Part shown: positions 56,803-64,000 of the stretch, one piece after another
Layout of the letters: each line of letters starts with the position of its first letter
How positions within the stretch are numbered: the stretch's first letter is position 1
Source: Arthrobacter saudimassiliensis
Lineage (GTDB): Bacteria; Actinomycetota; Actinomycetes; Actinomycetales; Micrococcaceae
Assembly: GCA_900016675.1 (NCBI GenBank)
Contig: LN483070.1
Coordinates: forward strand, 372,001-436,000
DNA length: 64,000 nt
Direction: 5' to 3'
Position numbers and translations under genes: made by a program
Notes under the pieces: model-generated
Told to the model about the DNA's origin: nothing
The model's input: the letters and a program-made list of their open reading frames with translations, nothing else
The model's database searches: none

Positions 56803-57804
56803 TCAGGCACCCCACCGCAGGGCCGGCGTGTGCACCGGCGAGTCCCACAGATCGATCATGTCGTCGTCGAGCACCAGCACGGTGATCGAGGCGCCCTGCA
56901 TCTCCAGGGCGGTGATGTAGTTGCCCACCAGCGAGCGTTCAATGTGCAGTCCGCGGTCCTGGAGTACCTGGGCGGCGTGGGCGTAGAGGATGTAGAGCTC
57001 GCTCAGCGGCGTGCCGCCCATGCCGTTGACGAACAGCAGCACCCGCGAGCCCTCCGCCGCGCCAAGGTCGCCCAGCACGGGGGTGATGAGCTGGTCGGCG
57101 ATGGCGTCGGCGGTGTCCATCGGCATTCGGCGCCGGCCGGGTTCCCCGTGGATGCCCACGCCCAGTTCGATTTCGTCCTCGGCCAGGGTGAAGCTGGGCT
57201 CTCCGGCGTGCGGCACGGTGCACGCCGTCAGGGCGACTCCCATGGACCGGACGCCGGCGTTCACCCGCTCGGCGATGGCGGTGACGGCGTCGAGGTCGTC
57301 GCCGCGTTCGGCGGCGGCACCGGCGATCCGCTCCACGAGCACCGTTCCGGCGACTCCGCGCCGGCCGGCCGTGTAGGTGGAGTCCTCGACGGCGACGTCG
57401 TCGTTCACCACCACCGTGCGGATCTCCAGCCCCTCGGCGACGGCGAGTTCGGCCGCGGTTTCGAAGTTCAGGATGTCGCCGGTGTAGTTCTTGACGATCA
57501 GCAGCACCCCGGCTCCGGCGTCCGTGTGCTGGATGGCCGGGAGGATCTGGTCCGGGGTCGGCGAGGTGAACACGGCCCCGGGAACCGCGCCGTCCAGCAT
57601 GCCGCGGCCCACGTAGCCCGAGTGCAGCGGTTCGTGGCCGCTGCCGCCGCCGGAGACCAGGGCGACCTTTCCCCGGACCGGCGCATCGCGGCGGACCACG
57701 TAGTCCGGGTCGGTGTGCACCTTCACCAGGTCGTGATGGGCGAGGCCGAAACCCCGCAGGGAGTCTGCGACGACCTCCCGGGGATCATTGATGAGCTTCT
57801 TCAC
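56803..57804 (-). CDS. dhaK: dihydroxyacetone kinase subunit DhaK
   Basis: A 333-residue subunit, exactly the family length. The substrate is bound covalently by the histidine in TACTVPHAGEPSF (about 215). GGGSGHEPLHSGYVG and NYTGDILNFETA are conserved parts of the active site. The GTG at 57804 was chosen because GGAGGAG lies 8 bases upstream and the protein then begins MKKLINDPREVV as in the family. First gene of dhaKLM, with no transcriptional regulator nearby. Confidence 0.95.
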   Translation of the reverse strand: MKKLINDPREVVADSLRGFGLAHHDLVKVHTDPDYVVRRDAPVRGKVALVSGGGSGHEPLHSGYVGRGMLDGAVPGAVFTSPTPDQILPAIQHTDAGAGVLLIVKNYTGDILNFETAAELAVAEGLEIRTVVVNDDVAVEDSTYTAGRRGVAGTVLVERIAGAAAERGDDLDAVTAIAERVNAGVRSMGVALTACTVPHAGEPSFTLAEDEIELGVGIHGEPGRRRMPMDTADAIADQLITPVLGDLGAAEGSRVLLFVNGMGGTPLSELYILYAHAAQVLQDRGLHIERSLVGNYITALEMQGASITVLVLDDDMIDLWDSPVHTPALRWGA

Positions 57805-57918
57805 GGGCGGACTCCTCCTGCCGGGCACGGGCCGGGGAACACCGCCCGCACATTTGCGCCCCACCCTACTCCGCCCGGGCGGTGCGGCAACAGGGTTGAT
57901 GCGGTGCACGGACGACAG

Positions 57919-57952
57919 CGGCGGCGGGAAGGAGCTTTCCTTCCCGCCGCCG
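57919..57952 (-). terminator. strong hairpin after the CsbD gene
   Basis: A perfect 15-base stem (57919-57933 with 57938-57952) and 4-base loop GCTT, on the minus strand between csbD and dhaK. A second 8-base stem is at 57975-58000. Both are before the dhaK start, so they could also be part of a dhaK leader. Confidence 0.65.
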
Positions 57953-58009
57953 ATACTGCGTATGCCGCTCCGGCGCGGACGCCTGGTGCTGCGCGTCCGC
58001 CGGCCGGGG

Positions 58010-58186
58010 CTACTTGCCCTTGAAGGCGTCCTTGATGTTCTCGCCGGCGTCCTTGAGGCTGGACTTGGCCTGGTCGCCGTGGCCTTCGGCTTCCATCTGC
58101 TCGTTGCCGGTGGCCTTGCCCAGGCCTTCCTTGACCTTGCCGCCGAGGTCCTCGGCCTTGTTCTGCATCTTGTCGTCTGCGCCCAT
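58010..58186 (-). CDS. CsbD family stress protein
   Basis: A 58-residue, highly hydrophilic protein of the CsbD/YjbJ type: DKMQNKAEDLGGKVKEGLG then KATGNEQMEAEGHGDQAKSS and LKDAGENIKDAFKGK, with the repeated K-A/E pattern. CsbD is a general-stress protein of unknown function controlled by sigma-B in Bacillus. The ATG at 58186 was chosen because GAAGGAG lies 7 bases upstream and the family starts there. Confidence 0.9.
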   Translation of the reverse strand: MGADDKMQNKAEDLGGKVKEGLGKATGNEQMEAEGHGDQAKSSLKDAGENIKDAFKGK

Positions 58187-58279
58187 GGTGGACTCCTTCC
58201 GTCGAATGATGCTAAGTACCCTTACCATATCGTGGAACGGAGGGCGGCGCCACCGGAGGTTCGGCCGGGGCTCCCGAGC

Positions 58280-58807
58280 TCAGATGCGATCGGTCAGCTG
58301 CCGGATCATCCTGGTGTTGCCCAGGGTGTTGGGCTTGACCCGGGCCAGGTCCAGGAATTCGGCCACGCCCTCGTCGTGGGAGCGCAGCAGTTCGGAGTAC
58401 ACCTCGGGGTCGACGGCGCGCTGGTCGGCCATCACCTCGAAGCCGTGGCGGCGGAAGAAGCCGACCTCGAAGGTCAGGCAGAAGACCCGGCTGACGCCGA
58501 GCTCGGCGGCGTCGTCAAGCAGCTGCTCCAGCAGCCGGTGCCCGACGCCGAGTCCCCGGACCGCGGGATCCGTGGCCAGGGTGCGCACCTCGCCCAGGTC
58601 CTCCCACATCACGTGCAGGGCGCCGCAGCCCACGATGCGCCCCGCGGCGTCCTCGGCCACCCGGAACTCCTGGAGGGCCTCGTAGTAGGCCACCGCCTCC
58701 TTCGCGACCAGGATGCGCTCCTCCGCCAGCGGGGCGACGAGCGCCCGGATGCCGGGAACATCGGAGGTTCGGGCCCGGCGGATGGTCAGGGGCGGTGCGG
58801 AAGTCAC
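58280..58807 (-). CDS. single-domain N-acetylglutamate synthase-like amino-acid acetyltransferase
   Basis: A 175-residue GNAT protein of the type that serves as N-acetylglutamate synthase in Actinobacteria (like Rv2747), lacking the kinase-like domain of classical ArgA. LTIRRARTSDVPGIRALVAP, split after VPGI, opens the fold; AVRGLGVGHRLLEQLLDDA holds the acetyl-CoA loop (R-G-L-G-V-G); and RVFCLTFEVGFFRRHGFEVM is typical. It starts arginine synthesis; no other arg gene is here. GTG start with TAGACT 6 bases upstream. Confidence 0.85.
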   Translation of the reverse strand: MTSAPPLTIRRARTSDVPGIRALVAPLAEERILVAKEAVAYYEALQEFRVAEDAAGRIVGCGALHVMWEDLGEVRTLATDPAVRGLGVGHRLLEQLLDDAAELGVSRVFCLTFEVGFFRRHGFEVMADQRAVDPEVYSELLRSHDEGVAEFLDLARVKPNTLGNTRMIRQLTDRI

Positions 58808-58813
58808 CGGTTC

Positions 58814-58819
58814 AGTCTA
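58814..58819 (-). promoter_or_regulatory. putative -10 element of the leaderless acetyltransferase gene
   Basis: TAGACT on the minus strand with 6 bases to the GTG at 58807. Confidence 0.45.
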
Positions 58820-58863
58820 GGACCGCCGGCACGGCGGACCGCAAATTCCGGCCCGAAACATGG

Positions 58864-58897
58864 AAGGACCCGGCGGGCTGCTGCCCGCCGGGTCCTT
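58864..58897 (-). terminator. terminator of clpC
   Basis: A perfect 15-base stem AAGGACCCGGCGGGC with its complement and a 4-base loop, 27 bases after the clpC stop; a short U-rich stretch (GTTT) follows on the minus strand. Confidence 0.8.
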
Positions 58898-58924
58898 GCC
58901 GTGTGTGCCTCTCGGCGGCTGGAA

Positions 58925-61435
<2,511 letters not shown>

Positions 61436-61498
61436 GAGGCACACTCCTAGCTAACGCGTATTTCGATGCTACGTGTGCCGCGTCGGCTTTTGGAGCTT

Positions 61499-61538
61499 GT
61501 TCGCCACGGGCGTGAGAGCCCTCCCGCCCGTGGCGAAC
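61499..61538 (-). terminator. hairpin after lsr2
   Basis: A perfect 14-base stem GTTCGCCACGGGCG with its complement and a 12-base loop, 9 bases after the lsr2 stop and upstream of clpC. The arms GTTCGCC / GGCGAAC also resemble regulator sites (ClgR type), so a role at the clpC promoter is possible. Confidence 0.65.
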
Positions 61539-61546
61539 GTTCCGCG

Positions 61547-61882
61547 CTACCCCTGGGCTGCGCGGTAAGCCTCGATGATCTCGCTGTTCACCCGACCGCG
61601 TTCGGAAACGGTGTAGCCGTTGTTGCGGGCCCATTCCCGGATCTGTGCGGCTTCATTGCTGCGGCTGCCGGATCCGGTGCTGCGCTGGCGCCCCCCGCTG
61701 CTGCGCGTCCCGACCTTGCGTCCCGCATCGACATACGGCTTCAGCGCATCCCGCAGGTTCTTCGCATTGTCTTTTGAAAGGTCAATCTCGTACTGTGTGC
61801 CGTCGAGGCCGAAACGGACGGTCTCGTCCGCACTTCCGGCGTCGAGGTCGTCGACCAGAATGATTTTTACCTTTTGCGCCAC
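61547..61882 (-). CDS. lsr2: Lsr2-type nucleoid-associated protein
   Basis: A 111-residue H-NS-like protein that binds AT-rich DNA and silences acquired genes. The N-terminal dimer domain is VKIILVDDLDAGSADETVRF and YEIDLSKDNAKNLRDAL; the linker is Ser/Gly/Arg-rich; and the C-terminal DNA-binding domain ends IREWARNNGYTVSERGRVNSEIIEAY, split after NNGYT, with the RGR AT-hook-like motif inside SERGRVNS. GTG start with AGGAG 6 bases upstream. It has a strong promoter and likely sits as its own transcript after a small membrane gene. Confidence 0.96.
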   Translation of the reverse strand: MAQKVKIILVDDLDAGSADETVRFGLDGTQYEIDLSKDNAKNLRDALKPYVDAGRKVGTRSSGGRQRSTGSGSRSNEAAQIREWARNNGYTVSERGRVNSEIIEAYRAAQG

Positions 61883-61936
61883 GTCAGGCTCCTAAGCAGT
61901 CAAACAGCGGGGGAAAAATATTTGAGACCACTTACG

Positions 61937-61965
61937 ATTATGGCGCATTAGCCTTAGGCCGTCAA
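61937..61965 (-). promoter_or_regulatory. promoter of lsr2
   Basis: TTGACG (61960-61965) and CATAAT (61937-61942) on the minus strand with a 17-base spacer that contains the palindrome GCCTAAGGC. The start of transcription would be near 61930, giving a leader of about 48 bases. Confidence 0.8.
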
Positions 61966-61967
61966 AG

Positions 61968-62147
61968 CTATCCGGCCGTTTTATCGGATTTGCTTTCCCC
62001 GTCTTCCGGACCTTCCGTCCGGGCTTCGGCATCCGCCTCAGCCTGGGCCTTTCGCTCGGACCGGTCCGCATTGAGCAGCGCCTTCATGGCGAAAAAGAAG
62101 AGCACGCCCACGGCCACCGACGGCAGCAGAACTTCGACATATTCCAC
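61968..62147 (-). CDS. 59-residue single-pass membrane protein of unknown function
   Basis: A GTG-started reading frame of 59 codons: a membrane helix from about residue 5 to 23 (VEVLLPSVAVGVLFFFAMKA) followed by an acidic and basic tail (SERKAQAEADAEARTEGPED and so on). It starts 2 bases after the lysS stop, so reinitiation is likely. Helix plus charged tail and codon use like its neighbours suggest a real gene. I recognise no family. Confidence 0.7.
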   Translation of the reverse strand: MEYVEVLLPSVAVGVLFFFAMKALLNADRSERKAQAEADAEARTEGPEDGESKSDKTAG

Positions 62148-62149
62148 GG

Positions 62150-63661
62150 TTATCCCATTTCCGGCTTAAGCAGGGGGAACAAAATCGTCTCCCTGATTCC
62201 CGCATTTGTGAAAAGCATCACGAGCCGATCGATTCCCAGGCCGATGCCGCCCATGGGCGGCGCGCCGTACTCGAGGGCCCGCAGGAAGTCCTCATCCAGG
62301 GCCATCGCCTCAGGGTCGCCGCCGGCCGCGCGGAGGGACTGCTCGGTCAGGCGCTGGCGCTGGATGACCGGGTCGATCAGCTCGGAGAAGGCGGTGCCGC
62401 GCTCCATTCCGCCGATGATCAGGTCCCAGGCCTCGATCAGCCGCGGGTCGTCGCGGTGCTGGCGGGCCAGGGGCTGGGCGGACGGCGGGTAGTCGTAGAC
62501 AAACGTCGGCTGGATCAGCGTGGGCTCGACAATTTCCCCGAACAGCTCGATAACGAGCTTTTCGGCGTCCCAGGCCGGGTCCACCTTCACGCCGTGCTCC
62601 TCCGCGACGGCGCGGAGCGTGGCCGCATCCGTGTCCGGGGTGATTTCCCGGCCCACGGCCTCGGAAAGGCCGGGGTAGACGGCCAGCCAGCGCCATTCAC
62701 CGTTCAGGTCGATGGTTCCGGCCGGTGTTTCGATCACCCGGCTGCCGACGGCGTCGGCGGCATTGAGGATGATTTCACGAATGCGGTCGGCCATCACGAA
62801 CTGGTCCGCGTAGGCTTCGTACGATTCGAGGGTGGTAAATTCCGGGCTGTGGGTGGAGTCCACGCCCTCGTTGCGGAAGATGCGGCCAAGTTCGTAAACC
62901 CGCTCGATGCCGCCCACGACCGCCCGCTTCAGGAAAAGCTCGGTGGCGATGCGCAGGGTCATCTTCTGGTCAAAGGCATTCAGGTGGGTTTCAAAGGGCC
63001 GGGCCGCGGCGCCGCCGTGCACCAGCTGCAGCATGGGCGTTTCGACTTCCACATATCCGTGCCCGTGCAGGGTGTCCCGGACGGCGCGGATAACCGCGGC
63101 GCGCTTGTAGACCATTTCGCGCGCTTCTTCGCGCACCATCAGATCCACATACCGCTGGCGGACGCGGGTTTCCTCGTTGAGATCGGCGTGCAGCACGGGC
63201 AGCGGCCGCAGCGCCTTGGCCGCCATGGTCCACTGATCGGCCATGACGGACAGCTCGCCGCGGCGTGAGGAGATGACTTCGCCGTGCACGAAGACGTGGT
63301 CGCCGAGGTCCACGAGGGACTTCCACTCGGCCAGGGATTCCTCCCCCACCTCCGCAAGGCTGAGCATGACCTGCAGCCGCGTGCCGCTGCCTTCCTGCAG
63401 GGTGGCGAAGCAGAGCTTGCCGGTGTTCCGGATGAAGACCACCCGGCCGGTGACGCCGACCTTCTCGCCGCTGGCTTCATCAGCCTGCAGGTGGCCGTGC
63501 TTCTCCCGCACCTCGGCGAGCGAGTGCGTGCGCGGCACGCTCACCGGGTAGGCTTCCCGGCCCGATGCCAGCAGCCGGGCGCGCTTTTCGGCACGGATGC
63601 GCATCTGCTCGGAGTAGTCGGCGTCGAGCTGCGGGGACACGGGGGAATCTTCAGTGGTCAC
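62150..63661 (-). CDS. lysS: lysyl-tRNA synthetase, class II
   Basis: A 503-residue enzyme (513 if the earlier ATG were used) that charges tRNA-Lys. The N-terminal OB-fold has VGVTGRVVFIRNTGKLCFATL, split after VVFIRN. Class II motifs: the motif 1 region VEVETPMLQ, motif 2 ELGRIFRNEGVDSTHSPEF (split at NEG) and motif 3 GIGLGIDRLVMLF near the end. GTG start chosen: a -10-like TAGACT lies 8 bases before it, so it may be leaderless. A tRNA-Lys gene is at 42.7 kb. Confidence 0.96.
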   Translation of the reverse strand: MTTEDSPVSPQLDADYSEQMRIRAEKRARLLASGREAYPVSVPRTHSLAEVREKHGHLQADEASGEKVGVTGRVVFIRNTGKLCFATLQEGSGTRLQVMLSLAEVGEESLAEWKSLVDLGDHVFVHGEVISSRRGELSVMADQWTMAAKALRPLPVLHADLNEETRVRQRYVDLMVREEAREMVYKRAAVIRAVRDTLHGHGYVEVETPMLQLVHGGAAARPFETHLNAFDQKMTLRIATELFLKRAVVGGIERVYELGRIFRNEGVDSTHSPEFTTLESYEAYADQFVMADRIREIILNAADAVGSRVIETPAGTIDLNGEWRWLAVYPGLSEAVGREITPDTDAATLRAVAEEHGVKVDPAWDAEKLVIELFGEIVEPTLIQPTFVYDYPPSAQPLARQHRDDPRLIEAWDLIIGGMERGTAFSELIDPVIQRQRLTEQSLRAAGGDPEAMALDEDFLRALEYGAPPMGGIGLGIDRLVMLFTNAGIRETILFPLLKPEMG

Positions 63662-63669
63662 GGGAATTA

Positions 63670-63675
63670 AGTCTA
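63670..63675 (-). promoter_or_regulatory. putative -10 element of lysS
   Basis: TAGACT on the minus strand with 8 bases to the GTG at 63661; no -35 match. Confidence 0.4.
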
Positions 63676-63709
63676 CCCAGTCTGTCCTCATTGGCGCGTT
63701 CCCGGCCGG

Positions 63710-64000
63710 TCAGGCCGGGATCAGCTCCATGTTGTCGATCAGGCGCACCGCGCCGACGCGTGCCGCGACCAGCGCCAGGGCGTTGGCGGCCAGCGGTTCC
63801 CCGGGGCCGGCGGGCACGGCGGCCAGCGTGGCCGGGTCGACGACGTCGAGATAGTCCAGCTGCACGCCCTCCGCGGCTGCGAGGCGGGCCCGGGCGGCCG
63901 GAAGGTCAAGGGGCCTGCCGGCGGCGGCGCGGTCGCGCAGGTCCGCCAGCGTGCCGGCCAGGGCCAGGGCGGCTTCCCGTTCCCCGGGGGCGAGGAAGGC
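63710..64000 (-). CDS. panC: pantoate--beta-alanine ligase, C-terminal part
   Basis: The last 96 residues of pantothenate synthetase, which joins pantoate and beta-alanine with ATP to make vitamin B5. The fragment opens with AFLAPGEREAALAL, contains LDYLDVVDPATLAAV, the characteristic C-terminal strand pattern, and ends VRLIDNMELIPA, where family members have the usual R-L-I-D-N motif. The rest of the gene lies beyond the window. It is upstream of lysS, 48 bases away, in the same direction. Confidence 0.9.
   Translation of the reverse strand, partial: AFLAPGEREAALALAGTLADLRDRAAAGRPLDLPAARARLAAAEGVQLDYLDVVDPATLAAVPAGPGEPLAANALALVAARVGAVRLIDNMELIPA

Overview
The window is a high-GC, gene-dense bacterial chromosome segment. 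Lsr2, a single-domain Rv2747-type N-acetylglutamate synthase, DUF222/HNH, DisA next to RadA, ClpC, GTG and TTG starts and many leaderless-type starts (TANNNT 6-8 bases before the start codon) all point to Actinobacteria. The overall gene set fits Micrococcales, most probably an Arthrobacter-like member of the Micrococcaceae; the genus is inference. There is no phage, plasmid, IS element, CRISPR array or rRNA operon, and no gap between genes longer than about 250 bases.

Layout. 1-5 kb: HAD phosphatase (partial), alpha/beta hydrolase, pyrE, nadE, xth and a conserved unknown. 5-10.5 kb: a DUF222/HNH gene, a five-gene Asp23-type envelope operon with minisatellite-like DNA, and a flavin-reductase-like PPOX protein. 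10.5-11 kb: a tRNA Glu-Asp-Phe operon with clear promoter and terminator. 11-19.4 kb: zincin, CDF metal exporter, tandem USP, CopC protein, purine permease, spermidine-synthase-like protein, GNAT, thiamine-binding protein and amino-acid permease. 19.5-24.6 kb: pta-ackA, a short unknown, azlCD. 24.6-32.7 kb: zinc alcohol dehydrogenase, an aromatic-acid-type MFS transporter behind two tandem palindromes, phosphoesterase, DoxX, GDPD, DUF445, EcsC, GlsB, esterase. 32.9-38.3 kb: a complete fructose PTS (fruK, fruA, ptsI, ptsH). 38.4-41 kb: a two-gene HTH plus seven-helix membrane cassette with an AT-rich flank and a large inverted repeat, a small GNAT and a membrane protein. 41.2-43.6 kb: a translationally coupled haem-oxygenase-fold diiron protein and CDGSH protein, tRNA-Lys, unknown. 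43.8-49.6 kb: DUF47-PiT phosphate transporter facing pstSCAB, which has a PHO-box-like element. 49.8-55.4 kb: FUSC protein, radA, disA, lipid-anchored-like unknown, mutY. 55.4-64 kb: dhaKLM, csbD, argA-like gene, clpC, lsr2, a short membrane protein, lysS and the end of panC.

How it fits together. EI and HPr made at 36-38 kb should serve both the fructose permease and the PTS-dependent dihydroxyacetone kinase (DhaM carries its own HPr but no EI domain). Pta-AckA, PTS and DhaKLM form an overflow and sugar-uptake core. Two phosphate uptake systems meet tail to tail. RadA, DisA and MutY make a DNA-integrity neighbourhood, and ClpC and Lsr2 a global stress and chromatin neighbourhood.

The best candidates for something undescribed are the HTH/seven-helix cassette (38.4-40.0 kb), the diiron/CDGSH pair (41.2-42.6 kb), the palindromic leader of the purine permease (14.29-14.36 kb) and the tandem GTTC-N7-GAAC operator before the MFS gene (25.97-26.00 kb). 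All functional statements come from reading motifs; no database search was possible.
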